A stretch of 64,000 nucleotides of DNA from Heyndrickxia oleronia (GCF_017809215.1 NZ_CP065424.1:4192001-4256000); one strand, 5' to 3'. Shown: positions 52,846 to 61,385, numbered from the stretch's first letter. Notes: generated by a model from the letters alone, not told the origin. Numbers and translations are program-made.

Positions 52846-53244
52846 TTATTTCACATTAAGTTGCCTTACATATATTGCCTGTGAGGCATTTTTTTGTATG
52901 CAGCCTTCTAAATCCTGTTCCTTAATTAATCCTAAATTTAATGCTGACCTTATTTTCACTTCATCCGGTTTTTTCTTAATAAGATCCTGCATATTAAGCT
53001 CTTCTAGCCTTTTGACTGTTATGTCCTGATCAAACTTCTCAGATATTCTAATTTGTCTTTGTAAGTGGTAATCGCCTATTTTTATTTCTCCTTTTACATT
53101 TTCACCAACGGAAGTATCAAAATACTGATTGAATGCCTTTTTCAACTTTTCTAATTGCGTCTCAACTTCTTTTTTCTTTCGGTTCAATTCGTCATAGTGC
53201 ACAAGCATGTCCCTAGTAATTAAATAATCCATATCATGATTCAA
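52846..53244 (-). CDS. Hypothetical coiled-coil protein
   Basis: 132 residues if translation starts at TTG 53244, 8 bases after GGAGG; an ATG 5 codons upstream overlaps that site. Residues about 15-45 form a coiled coil (YDELNRKKKEVETQLEKLKKAF). The rest (EIKIGDYHLQRQIRISEKFD) is strand-rich. It resembles some phage-type siphovirus helper proteins only in outline; no confident family. Confidence 0.6.
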   Translation of the reverse strand: MNHDMDYLITRDMLVHYDELNRKKKEVETQLEKLKKAFNQYFDTSVGENVKGEIKIGDYHLQRQIRISEKFDQDITVKRLEELNMQDLIKKKPDEVKIRSALNLGLIKEQDLEGCIQKNASQAIYVRQLNVK

Positions 53245-53395
53245 CAGCCATCCCTCCATTCCTATTGTCAGTATTCATACTTATTTTAGGATCAGGTGAG
53301 ATATTCCAACTTTAAGTATTCATTTATATTAACTGATTTTAATGGTAAAATAATGGTAGGTACAAAAAATACTTTGGAGAAAGAAGGCACTTGGT

Positions 53396-53863
53396 ATGAA
53401 GGTAAAAGACTTCATGATTCAAGATGTAATTTCTGTTAAAGAAGACGACAGCATTAAACATTTACTAAATACTCTTGTCGAAAATAAAATTGGTGGAGTA
53501 CCAGTTGTAAACGGTAATGGGAAGCTTGTCGGAATGATTAGTGATGGTGATGTGTTAAGAAATATACAACCAAAGGATATGGTGGTCTATGATTATTTTA
53601 ATTTAATGGCTTACACATATCAAAAAGGAAATCTTGAAAAAGTATTATCACAGTTAAAAGATCAACCTTTAATTAAAATTGCCAAAAAGCATGGCCTTAT
53701 TACTGTTAAAGAAGATGATGATATGGATAAGGCATTGAAACTGCTAGCTAAACACCATTTCAAAAAAATTCCGGTTGTTGATCAGAACCAGAAAGTTGTC
53801 GGAGTCATCAGTCGCGGAGATATTATTCGTACCATTCAAAAAAATATTCTCCAATCTCTATAA
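53396..53863 (+). CDS. CBS domain protein
   Basis: 155 residues with two CBS motifs: MKVKDFMIQDVISVKEDDSIKHLLNTLVENKIGGVPVVNGNGKLVGMISDGDVLRNI and the second ITVKEDDDMDKALKLLAKHHFKKIPVVDQNQKVVGVISRGDIIRTI. A single CBS pair, no attached domain. Ligand-sensing (adenosyl compounds) is typical; function here unknown. Confidence 0.9.
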   Translation: MKVKDFMIQDVISVKEDDSIKHLLNTLVENKIGGVPVVNGNGKLVGMISDGDVLRNIQPKDMVVYDYFNLMAYTYQKGNLEKVLSQLKDQPLIKIAKKHGLITVKEDDDMDKALKLLAKHHFKKIPVVDQNQKVVGVISRGDIIRTIQKNILQSL

Positions 53864-53910
53864 TTCTTTTGTACACATTATACATTCGAATAGCTTATTA
53901 TTTATTAGAT

Positions 53911-53947
53911 AAAAAAATGGAGGACGTCTATTATAGGCATCCTCCAT
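53911..53947 (-). terminator. Terminator of the DUF2269 gene
   Basis: ATGGAGGA (53917-53924) with TCCTCCAT (53940-53947), and seven T on the minus strand at 53911-53917. Confidence 0.75.
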
Positions 53948-53966
53948 CTCACTTTTAAAAACCTTG

Positions 53967-54422
53967 CTAAAACGGCTTCAAAATCATCAGTACTATGATA
54001 ATAAGAAAAATGATATTTAAAATTCTTTCATAACGAAATAGTTCCCTAGATAAAGTTTCGTATTCCTTAGGAACATCTTCCCCTTTATGCGATTCCAATA
54101 ATTCCTTAATCGGCTTAGATTTTGGTGATAAGACAAAGGGACCCATCGTAAGTCCAGTGAGAAATAATACCAAGCTTGTTACATACCACCCCATTTTAAA
54201 CAAATAAGGATGAATGAACCCCATTAATAATCCAGTGATTAAAAGTAGTGTTCCACCGATCATGACGAAAATATGCAAATCTCTTCTAATTCTATAAGCT
54301 TGCCTTATTTCAGTCATCGAATTCGCCAATTTTGCGATTCTAGTTAAAATAAATCCAGGTCCCATTCCAAGGATTGCAGAAAAAATATGTATAAAAACGA
54401 GAATGGAATAAAAATTCAACAA
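53967..54422 (-). CDS. DUF2269 family membrane protein
   Basis: 151 residues with four TM helices: LNFYSILVFIHIFSAILGMGPGF, FVMIGGTLLLITGLLMGF, YVTSLVLFLTGLTMGPFVL, and a final ILNIIFLIIIVLMIL. The first contains the typical HIFSAILGMG. TTG start at 54422 after GGAGGGG. Family of unknown function, often annotated predicted membrane protein. Confidence 0.8.
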   Translation of the reverse strand: MLNFYSILVFIHIFSAILGMGPGFILTRIAKLANSMTEIRQAYRIRRDLHIFVMIGGTLLLITGLLMGFIHPYLFKMGWYVTSLVLFLTGLTMGPFVLSPKSKPIKELLESHKGEDVPKEYETLSRELFRYERILNIIFLIIIVLMILKPF

Positions 54423-54536
54423 TCTGGTTCCCCTCCGTTTAAGCTGTAAATCCTATTTTATATCACTTCTAAAAATACTATTAAGATCATGCTACTTTAA
54501 ACAAAAAAGTATTGGATACAATCCTTTCCCTTATTT

Positions 54537-54923
54537 TTAATCTGTAGAATTGATCATAATAGCAGCTACTTGTTTCAAGCGATTATAAAAAAATTCACCA
54601 ACTGGATATGAATCTAAGCCAACCTCTTCAAATGCCTCTTTCATACATCGAAGCCAGCATTCCGCTCTTCTTGGCGTAATTTCAAATGGGTGATGGCGCT
54701 GTCTCATTGCTGGAGGTCCAAATTCCTGACTGTAAAGAGCAGGTCCACCAAGAAATTGCGTCAAAAACATCCGCTGTTTTCGCATAATTTCATTCATATC
54801 GCCTTGAAACAATGGACTTAAATCAGGATCGGCATAAACCTTTGGATAAAATGCATTGACAAGTTCTTCAATCTTTTCTCCACCAATTTGATCATATAAA
54901 TTTTGTAATCGTGGATCCGGCAT
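54537..54923 (-). CDS. Truncated haemoglobin, group II (YjbI-like)
   Basis: 128 residues of trHbO size. Segment LYDQIGGEKIEELVNAFYPKVYADPDLSPLF contains the typical YAD and Phe/Tyr; RQRHHPFEITPRRAECWLRCM has the proximal histidine, and the G8 tryptophan characteristic of group II. Binds oxygen via haem. AGGGAAG precedes the ATG. Stand-alone; in Bacillus YjbI relatives are associated with ClpXP adaptor YjbH, but that gene is not here. Confidence 0.9.
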   Translation of the reverse strand: MPDPRLQNLYDQIGGEKIEELVNAFYPKVYADPDLSPLFQGDMNEIMRKQRMFLTQFLGGPALYSQEFGPPAMRQRHHPFEITPRRAECWLRCMKEAFEEVGLDSYPVGEFFYNRLKQVAAIMINSTD

Positions 54924-55095
54924 TTTTCTTCCCTCCCATTTATTGCTTAATCTATTATACCCTTAGATTTTATTAGAATCTGTAATATTCATCACATCAA
55001 TCCGTAGAATTTATCAATTAACCTATATAGACAGCATATTACTCTTTGTATCTTTATCGTTGTTCCGATTAAAGTTCATTCATTTCACTATTCAT

Positions 55096-55122
55096 AAAAA
55101 AAGGCACCGTATTATCGGTGTC
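55096..55122 (-). terminator. Terminator of the diguanylate cyclase gene
   Basis: GGCACCG (55103-55109) with CGGTGTC (55116-55122), G-U tolerated, then seven T on the minus strand. Confidence 0.85.
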
Positions 55123-55140
55123 ATAATTTATTGAATTTAC

Positions 55141-56331
55141 TTAATTAGCTAAAACGATTAAGTTTTTTCCACTTTGTTTAGCTGTATATAATGCTTGATC
55201 AGCTGATTTTTTTAAAGAATCAACGGTTAAACCGTGTAAAGGATATGTAGCAACACCAGAACTTATGGATACAGTTATTTTTACCTGTCCAATATAAATC
55301 GGATGAAGAGAGAGATACTCCTTAAGTCTATCAAACATACCTTCTAAATCATCTCGATCATTGGATTGAATAATCACCATGAACTCATCGCCTGCATATC
55401 GATAGCCTTCAATTCCTTCTCCACTAATGCTTTTGATACCATTGGCAAGTGATTTCAAATACAGATCACCAATATCATGCCCATATTGATCATTAACCTG
55501 TTTCAAATTATCCGAATCTAGCATGACTAAAGTAAGTTCTCGCGTTCCCTCATTAATTAGATTCGATAAGTCATTATGAAAAGCCCGATGGTTTTTTAAT
55601 CCAGTTAGTTCATCTGTTTGAGAAATGGTATAAATTTTTTCATAAAGATTAGCTGTTTCAATTGAATTAATAACCTGTGTACCAATAATTTGTAGAAGTT
55701 CTTCATGCTCTTTTCGATAAGCAAAATCTGCATAGGATTGTGCTGAAATGACTCCTTTTACGTGATCATCAATGATAAGGGGAACAAAAAGACAAGAATT
55801 GGTGTCTTTTTCTACCTCTCCATACCTGGTTTCAAATTCTAACGATTGATTACTTCCCTTTAGGTGAATAATTTCTCTCGTTCGAATCACTTTAGAAGTA
55901 AAATTTTCACCATATTCAGTTTGGAATGAAGGAGCAATCTCACCGCCATCAACAACAAAAGTAAATTGAATATTTGTTTCCCCTTCATTATATAAAGCAA
56001 TATAAAAAGAATCCGTCGGCATAACTTGTGATACCATTTCATACGCCTTTTTAAGGAGAACAGTAACGTCCAAAGTCTTACTGCATATTTGTGCAAATTC
56101 GTGGAGGATTTTATAATTCTTATTCATCCAGTGCATATTTTCTATTTGTTTATGGATGGTTTGTAACTGGTTGAAGATCGTTTGAACCATTGGCGTTTGA
56201 TATTGAGGCTTCGCCGTTAATTCTTTTATGTCTTCTAATAAATTGCCTTCATTTGAAATAAATACATTCAGTAACTTACTAATCATGCCCAAAATTTGTT
56301 GATCTTCATTATTTTGTTTTTCCGTTTTCAC
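55141..56331 (-). CDS. Diguanylate cyclase with GAF domain
   Basis: 396 residues. An N-terminal helical segment, a GAF domain (about 80-230, ISAQSYADFAYRKEHEELLQIIG) and a C-terminal GGDEF domain (about 240-396) with TDELTGLKNHRAFHNDL and active-site YRYAGDEF. The signature reads AGDEF, and an RxxD inhibitory site five residues upstream is absent. Makes c-di-GMP; GAF could bind a nucleotide or other ligand. GTG start at 56331. A c-di-GMP-I riboswitch is directly upstream, so it may be feedback regulated. Confidence 0.9.
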   Translation of the reverse strand: MKTEKQNNEDQQILGMISKLLNVFISNEGNLLEDIKELTAKPQYQTPMVQTIFNQLQTIHKQIENMHWMNKNYKILHEFAQICSKTLDVTVLLKKAYEMVSQVMPTDSFYIALYNEGETNIQFTFVVDGGEIAPSFQTEYGENFTSKVIRTREIIHLKGSNQSLEFETRYGEVEKDTNSCLFVPLIIDDHVKGVISAQSYADFAYRKEHEELLQIIGTQVINSIETANLYEKIYTISQTDELTGLKNHRAFHNDLSNLINEGTRELTLVMLDSDNLKQVNDQYGHDIGDLYLKSLANGIKSISGEGIEGYRYAGDEFMVIIQSNDRDDLEGMFDRLKEYLSLHPIYIGQVKITVSISSGVATYPLHGLTVDSLKKSADQALYTAKQSGKNLIVLAN

Positions 56332-56373
56332 TTAGAACACTTCCAAACTATCATAAAGGTATTTTTTAATGGT

Positions 56374-56403
56374 AAAAAAAAAATTAATCATCTATCGATT
56401 AAT
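56374..56403 (-). terminator. Riboswitch expression-platform terminator, c-di-GMP
   Basis: ATTAATC (56383-56389) and GATTAAT (56397-56403) pair around a 7-nt loop; the minus strand follows with ten T at 56374-56383. It lies between the riboswitch aptamer and the cyclase start. Confidence 0.8.
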
Positions 56404-56422
56404 CATTTAATCATACATTTTC

Positions 56423-56503
56423 AATAACTGGCTGGCATAATCCTATGATGTTAGCCCCTATAGCTTTGCGTCTTCATTTTTCAATGAATTTGCCTTTTAA
56501 ATC
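56423..56503 (-). ncRNA. c-di-GMP-I riboswitch (GEMM-I)
   Basis: The minus strand has the GEMM-I core: AAGGCAAATTCA, then GAAGACGCAAAGC, GGGGCTAA and TAGGATTATGCCAGCC. This is the conserved pattern of c-di-GMP-I aptamers (ACGCAAAGC and the receptor AGGATGCCAG-type stem). Upstream of a GGDEF gene with a terminator between. No other GEMM copy was seen. Confidence 0.85.
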
Positions 56504-56549
56504 TCATATACCATCACCAAAATACTTAAAGTAAAACTATTTTATTCAT

Positions 56550-56578
56550 ATTATATAGTTCTTTTTTACTATGGTCAA
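56550..56578 (-). promoter_or_regulatory. Promoter of the riboswitch/diguanylate cyclase transcript
   Basis: Minus-strand -35 TTGACC (56573-56578), 17-base spacer and -10 TATAAT (56550-56555). It is about 50 bases upstream of the aptamer. Confidence 0.75.
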
Positions 56579-56602
56579 TATTTTCAGAATTGAATAGAAA
56601 AT

Positions 56603-56644
56603 AAAAAAAGAAGGTATCGATTAAGTACTAATCTCTATACCTTC
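56603..56644 (-). terminator. Terminator of the STAS/KAS III/chemoreceptor operon
   Basis: GAAGGTAT (56610-56617) with ATACCTTC (56637-56644), and seven T on the minus strand at 56603-56609. Confidence 0.8.
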
Positions 56645-56733
56645 TATTATAAGACTCTATTTTTTAACTGCACAAACGCAGCCTATAAAGAATACAATAT
56701 AATCCTTCATTAAGTCTGTCCAGCCCGAACAAT

Positions 56734-57993
56734 TTATACTGTAATATGATCCAATAACCGTTTTACATTCACTGTCAATTCATGCTGTTTCTGAACACCT
56801 TCCTCTACCTCTTTAATAGCTAAGGAAACTTCAGAAACATTCTCTAGAACTTCTTCTGCACCAGATGCTGATTGTTGAGTTGTGGCAGAAATATTATGAA
56901 TGGCTTTATTTACCTCTGTTATTGCAGATGCCATTTCACCTGATGAACTCGCAATATCAACAGACATTTGCTTAATAAATTCAGCATCTTTTTCGTATTG
57001 TATACCAATTTGTATAAATTTCTCGTAATCAGGTAAAACCTCGCTATCCATATAGTGCAAAACATCCTTTGAATTATCTGTTAAATTAATAAAGGCTTGT
57101 TGAACTTTACTAGTAACATTACGGATATTTTCTACTGACTTGGAAGATTGCTCAGCTAATTTTCGTATTTCCTCAGCTACAACTGAAAAACCTTTACCAG
57201 CCTCTCCAGCTCGTGCTGCTTCTATAGAAGCATTTAATGCTAATAAATTGGTTTGCTCTGCAATACCACCAATTGTATCGGCTAGTATTGTAATTTCTTC
57301 TACTACTTTTGATTCTTCCATAGCTTTCATTATCTTTTCTTCTTTTTCGATAAATATCTTTTCTGAAGACTGTACTGAATGAGTCGCATCCTCTCTCACT
57401 TTAGCCGCGCGAACCTGAATTTCCTCAGCTAACTTCCCTGCGTCCTTTGCTTTTTCTGCCAATTTATTCGTCGAAGTTTCGATATCTTCAATTGATGCAC
57501 TTACTTGTTGATTGGTTGCACTTAGCTCCAATGCTCCCTGAGTCATTTCATTTATCGTATCTTTTACATCTTGTATAATATAAGTAAGTTCTGTAGCTGT
57601 TGCTAATAATTCATCTGAATGACTATCTACATCAGAAATGCCATTTTTCATATTTACAACAATCTTTCTCATATTGTTCGTAGCCGTGTATAAATTATGG
57701 GAGATACGGTCTAAGCTACCTTTATTCTTCTTTTCCTCCAGCGAGGTTAAATCACCTAAAGCCAGTCTTTGTGACAGTTCATCCATAGCAATCCACTGTT
57801 TCTTTATGCGAAGAGAGGATAATATTGTAGCCCCTATTAAAAGAATAACTCCGAAAATTACCACACTAATTTGAAGCATTTGATTTTTTATAAAAAAGCT
57901 TCCAATGATGATTAAACCAATTAATACAGATGGAAGTATAGATTTCACTACTAAGCTTGGAATAATATTTACTTTTTCCTTATTTTTACTCAT
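56734..57993 (-). CDS. Methyl-accepting chemotaxis-like protein without extracellular domain
   Basis: 419 residues. Two adjoining TM helices (about 15-32 and 36-57: VLIGLIIIGSFFIKN; ISVVIFGVILLIGATIL) with a very short loop, so no external ligand domain. The cytoplasmic part has a linker (to about 130) and the signalling hairpin tip EQTNLLALNASIEAARAGEAGKGFSVVAEEIRKLAEQS near residue 250. It is third in an operon after the STAS-like and KAS III-like genes. AGGAGAATTAGG precedes the ATG. It probably senses a membrane or cytoplasmic signal. No CheB/CheR pentapeptide is seen. Confidence 0.85.
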   Translation of the reverse strand: MSKNKEKVNIIPSLVVKSILPSVLIGLIIIGSFFIKNQMLQISVVIFGVILLIGATILSSLRIKKQWIAMDELSQRLALGDLTSLEEKKNKGSLDRISHNLYTATNNMRKIVVNMKNGISDVDSHSDELLATATELTYIIQDVKDTINEMTQGALELSATNQQVSASIEDIETSTNKLAEKAKDAGKLAEEIQVRAAKVREDATHSVQSSEKIFIEKEEKIMKAMEESKVVEEITILADTIGGIAEQTNLLALNASIEAARAGEAGKGFSVVAEEIRKLAEQSSKSVENIRNVTSKVQQAFINLTDNSKDVLHYMDSEVLPDYEKFIQIGIQYEKDAEFIKQMSVDIASSSGEMASAITEVNKAIHNISATTQQSASGAEEVLENVSEVSLAIKEVEEGVQKQHELTVNVKRLLDHITV

Positions 57994-58039
57994 CCTAATT
58001 CTCCTAATGTAATATGATGATTAATCATTAATCTATGAC

Positions 58040-59038
58040 TCAATATTTAAATAACATTGCTGAAGCAGAGGATCCCGCACCTACCGACCAAAAAACAACA
58101 TAATCACCTTTTTTTACCTGTTCAGTCCGTACAGCATATTCAAAAGCCATAAATGGACTTGCCGAACCCGTGTATCCATATTTCGTCCCTACCACAGGAA
58201 ACTTCTTACGATCTTCATTAAACATTTCCTGTATTTTATAGATATTCTTTCTCGAAATTTGTGAAAAACAAAAAGCTTGTATATCACTTGTTGTTAGGTT
58301 ATTTCTATTTAATAGCTTTTCGATAAGTTCAACAGTGGACTTAAAGGCATTATCATTATTAACGTTTTCCCATTTCACTCTTTTTTCATAATCAGAAATG
58401 TTCTGATCTTTCAGATTGGAAACTCCACATGCTGGAAGTATGATTTTGTCAATTGATTCAGTATTCACTTTATATGCAGAATCGATAAATCCTTGATTGG
58501 TTTCTTCTTGTTTTTCAAGCAATACAGCAGATGCCCCATCTCCAAAGCTCGAATACGTAACCGCTTCCTCCTCCCATGCATATCGAAGGAGTTGCTCAGA
58601 GGCTACAACCAATGCTCGATGAATATGTGGATTAGCTAGCATACTTCTACTTACTTGTTCAACTGCAACAATCATTCCAACACAAGCTGCATTCATATCA
58701 TAAACAATTGCTTCTTCTTTTCCCTCTAATGCACGATGTATAGCAACTGCACTGGGTGGCGCAAAATACTCAGGTGTACTAGATACAAAAACAATCATGT
58801 CCAAATCTTGACCAGTGTACTTCACTTTATTTAACACATTTTTTGAAGCCTCGATTGCCATTGTTAAAGTGTTTTCTTTCGAATAATCCGCTACATATCT
58901 ATTTTCTCTTCCAAGTGCTTGAAGTAAATTATGTATATCCTTTCCTTGTTCCTGAAAGTGATTAATATAGAAATCATTATTTATTACATTATCTGGGTGA
59001 TAAATAGCTACATCTTTTAAAGTAATACTGGTTGTCAT
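58040..59038 (-). CDS. KAS III (FabH)-like protein lacking catalytic His and Asn
   Basis: 332 residues of thiolase fold. The nucleophile is present at C119 in MNAACVGM. At the position of FabH His244 (HQAN) the sequence reads FSQIS, so Ser259 replaces His, and at Asn274 (GNTSAAS) it reads GYTGSAS, so Tyr289 replaces Asn. FabH-type condensation needs all three, so a non-standard activity or ligand-binding role is likely. It resembles long-chain acyl or alkylresorcinol/OleA-like KAS III relatives only broadly. AAGGAG precedes the ATG. Middle gene of the operon. Confidence 0.85.
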   Translation of the reverse strand: MTTSITLKDVAIYHPDNVINNDFYINHFQEQGKDIHNLLQALGRENRYVADYSKENTLTMAIEASKNVLNKVKYTGQDLDMIVFVSSTPEYFAPPSAVAIHRALEGKEEAIVYDMNAACVGMIVAVEQVSRSMLANPHIHRALVVASEQLLRYAWEEEAVTYSSFGDGASAVLLEKQEETNQGFIDSAYKVNTESIDKIILPACGVSNLKDQNISDYEKRVKWENVNNDNAFKSTVELIEKLLNRNNLTTSDIQAFCFSQISRKNIYKIQEMFNEDRKKFPVVGTKYGYTGSASPFMAFEYAVRTEQVKKGDYVVFWSVGAGSSASAMLFKY

Positions 59039-59083
59039 TTTTTTCTCCTTATTATCAAAAACATCTAGTATTTTTTATAAGAT

Positions 59084-59449
59084 TTATAGATTGGCTGATA
59101 TATGTAGTGCTTCTTGTAAACTTGGAATAAATTCTCCAGTAAATTGAACATTTTTAGCCACTCTTTTTACTTGTAAACGTGGTGTTACTCTTTGTGGATT
59201 TACCACTAACACTTTTTTAAAACCAAGGCTCATGTAAAGAGCATAGCTTTTTTCCAATAGAGGTAATATTTCTGGTTTAAATGTTTTTAGATGGGTCCCA
59301 TCCGCGATAAGCGTATAATTGTTCACATCAATGGTTGATACCTCATTTTTTAACTTTCCAACAAAATCCGCCGCTCTATCAACTTCAGCAAAGCCTTCTA
59401 TTGTAATGATAAAAGCTTTATTTCTTGAATCTGTTTGAAACAATGGCAT
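59084..59449 (-). CDS. Small STAS/SpoIIAA-like protein
   Basis: 121 residues. Pattern of alternating strands and helices: FIITIEGFAEVDRAADFVGKL, then YTLIADGTHLKTF, LLEKSYALYMSLGFKKVLVVNP, VQFTGEFIPSLQEA. This resembles the SpoIIAA/STAS-like fold, without a clear phosphoacceptor serine. First gene of the operon, 45 bases before the KAS III-like gene. It may bind the KAS III-like product or act as a signalling partner; inferred only. Confidence 0.6.
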   Translation of the reverse strand: MPLFQTDSRNKAFIITIEGFAEVDRAADFVGKLKNEVSTIDVNNYTLIADGTHLKTFKPEILPLLEKSYALYMSLGFKKVLVVNPQRVTPRLQVKRVAKNVQFTGEFIPSLQEALHISANL

Positions 59450-59522
59450 CTGTTTAAACTCCTTTTTGAAATTAAAAGTTTTTTAATTTTCATATAACAA
59501 AAAATTATATTTATCTACCTTA

Positions 59523-59549
59523 TTATCGGTATAATTTCCAATTTTTTTA
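59523..59549 (-). promoter_or_regulatory. Sigma-D-like promoter of the KAS III/chemoreceptor operon
   Basis: On the minus strand TAAA (59546-59549), a 15-base spacer and ACCGATAA (59523-59530) match the sigma-D consensus TAAA-N15-GCCGATAT in ten of twelve positions. It lies about 75 bases upstream of the first gene. Sigma-D controls motility and chemotaxis genes in Bacillus. Confidence 0.65.
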
Positions 59550-59732
59550 TAGTTTATTAGACTTTTAGCCTATTCTAAACCAAAAAGCATGATCATTTAG
59601 TAGTTCTGCATAAAAAACATGATACGTTTAGTACCCCTACTATATATAAAGCATGTCTCTTCATTTACTAGCATAGTATTTAATGATTGGACAAAATTGC
59701 TCCTTTTCACCAACAGTGTTGGAGGGTTAAAT

Positions 59733-60437
59733 GTGGAAAAAATTTTTCAATTAGCTTTGCTAAATGTAATAAATGATATTGATAATATTTTAATTATTGC
59801 TGCACTATTAAGAAAAAATTTATATGAACAACATCCGAGAGCGCTTTTTATTGTTAAAGTATTAGCAGTTTGTATGTTGACTCTTAGTAGAACGTTTTAT
59901 GTATCTATTATTCAAACTCTTAGTGAACTCCCTGGACTCCATTTACTTACGGGATTAATTATTCTTTGGATCGGTTTTCGCTTAGTGATGAATGTAGGAC
60001 AAGATGAGGATAATCGCTGGTTTTCTTTTGGTGCTACTGCCCCTTTGATTCCTATTCATAAAATGTTATTTATCATTTTATTAACTGATTTTGTTATCTC
60101 CTTTGACACCGTTTTTATTATGGCGGAAATGACAAATAATATTTTCCAAGCATTACTAGGGCTATTTATTAGTTTAGTCATCGCATTCTCATTACTCCCA
60201 CTACTAACCCGAATGATTAACACATTTTATTGGATTCAAATTATCGCAGGTGCACTTTTAGTGCACATAAGTATTCTTGCAATAGCAAAAGATGCCCTAT
60301 TACAGAAAGTCCTGAATCACTTCTTTCAGGTTACTAACATCATAAATGTAGATAAAATGACTCTGATTCTTGCTTTTGATTGTATGATTATCGTTCTACT
60401 TATTGGGCTAAATCGACTGAGAAAAAGAACCAAGTGA
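59733..60437 (+). CDS. TerC/YjbE family membrane protein
   Basis: 234 residues with about seven TM helices. The family acidic motifs are present: NVINDIDNILIIAALLR at the start (residues 12-26) and TDFVISFDTVFIMAEMTNN (near 124-142). TerC proteins are linked to metal (manganese, tellurite) resistance and to metalation of exported proteins. GTG start at 59733 follows GGAGGG; the longer open frame upstream is not translated. Stand-alone with terminator. Confidence 0.85.
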   Translation: MEKIFQLALLNVINDIDNILIIAALLRKNLYEQHPRALFIVKVLAVCMLTLSRTFYVSIIQTLSELPGLHLLTGLIILWIGFRLVMNVGQDEDNRWFSFGATAPLIPIHKMLFIILLTDFVISFDTVFIMAEMTNNIFQALLGLFISLVIAFSLLPLLTRMINTFYWIQIIAGALLVHISILAIAKDALLQKVLNHFFQVTNIINVDKMTLILAFDCMIIVLLIGLNRLRKRTK

Positions 60438-60467
60438 ATACACTCAAATAAATATTTAATAAAAGAA

Positions 60468-60492
60468 AAGGTGTCTATTTTAATAGACACCC
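60468..60492. terminator. Bidirectional terminator between TerC and lipoprotein genes
   Basis: A 10-bp stem (60470-60479 with 60482-60491) between two convergent genes, with T residues on the minus strand beyond it. Confidence 0.75.
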
Positions 60493-60500
60493 TCGTTTAC

Positions 60501-61127
60501 TTATTTTACATTCTGGTCTTCCTGCTTATATTCTAAGCTTTTTACTTTATTATTCTTCTGTAATTCTAGTCTTACGATTTTACCTTTTAATTGTTTTGAT
60601 GGAAGCTTTCCCTCTATCTTATAGTCTGGGGATTTCAAATACTTCTTATCTCCATTTTTCACTTGTATTGTTATGTCCTTATCTGTTTCTGAAATGTATT
60701 TCCCAATGATTTTTGTTTCATCATCATTTTTTTCATATACCCCATCACGATCTGCTTTCGCCAACGCCGTTAACTCCATCTCTTCAGCTTGTTGATTGTG
60801 ATTTCCTATCTCTACTTTTACAAGCTGATTTTTCAAATTATTATGTGAGCCTTTAACCGCAAAGGACTTACTTTTTGGAATCAACACTTCTTTTCCGTTA
60901 ATATTTATGTTAATTTGGTCATCGCTTTCTTCAATTAATCTACCTACTAAATCAAAATCTTGATCAGAATCTTTATCTGGATCTTGTGAGTATTGTTTTA
61001 AATCCTGCTGGGCTTGCTTATGGGTGTGGTCACTAGAATCACTATTATCCTTTGGACTTTTTTCAGTTGAACAGGCGATTAAACCAAATGATAATAAACA
61101 AATAAGCACTATCATCTTTATTCTCAT
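60501..61127 (-). CDS. Putative lipoprotein, unknown function
   Basis: 208 residues. Signal peptide with lipobox LIAC (cysteine 19). A polar, Asp/Lys/Gln-rich linker follows, then two OB-like or repeated strand-rich segments (DLVGRLIEESDDQINININGKEVLIPKSKSFAVKG; then KIIGKYISETDKDITIQVKNGDKKYLKSPDYKIEG), so the protein seems to hold a duplicated small domain. Outside, membrane-anchored. AAGGGAGATAAG precedes the ATG. No family is recognised. Confidence 0.75.
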   Translation of the reverse strand: MRIKMIVLICLLSFGLIACSTEKSPKDNSDSSDHTHKQAQQDLKQYSQDPDKDSDQDFDLVGRLIEESDDQINININGKEVLIPKSKSFAVKGSHNNLKNQLVKVEIGNHNQQAEEMELTALAKADRDGVYEKNDDETKIIGKYISETDKDITIQVKNGDKKYLKSPDYKIEGKLPSKQLKGKIVRLELQKNNKVKSLEYKQEDQNVK

Positions 61128-61147
61128 TATCTTATCTCCCTTATCAA

Positions 61148-61247
61148 TTGTTTAGGCTCATTTCTCAAACATTGTTACATTTAAGTAAAGTTATAACAAA
61201 TAAATATCGACTGAGGATCACTACACGTTTCATTTTACAGATAAAAG
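61148..61247 (+). repeat. Dispersed repeat, copy B
   Basis: The most complete copy. 61148-61172 matches copy C (36692-36716) and 61165-61247 matches copy A (34043-34127). It therefore joins the two partial copies into one element of about 100 bases. No terminal inverted repeat or transposase is evident. Confidence 0.75.
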
Positions 61248-61385
61248 TGTGCACTCTCCATTGTTTATATTCGTATTATTCCTTTAGACAATAAGTTTAA
61301 ACTAAAAAATGGAAATAATTATAAGGTATATAAAGAGATTAAATCGACAATAGGGAAGGCATATGGGGTTAAATATGATGACTAA
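61245..61385 (+). pseudogene. Decayed coding fragment beside repeat copy B
   Basis: A 46-codon frame opens exactly where the repeat ends and reads protein-like (VYIRIIPLDNKFKLKNG; KVYKEIKSTIGKAYGVKYDD). It has no start codon with a ribosome site. It looks like a gene tail; family not recognised. The arrangement parallels copy A. Confidence 0.35.

Noticed and set aside
59619..59732. N-terminal extension of the TerC protein
   Set aside because: The extension has no ribosome site and non-conserved sequence; GGAGGG precedes GTG 59733.
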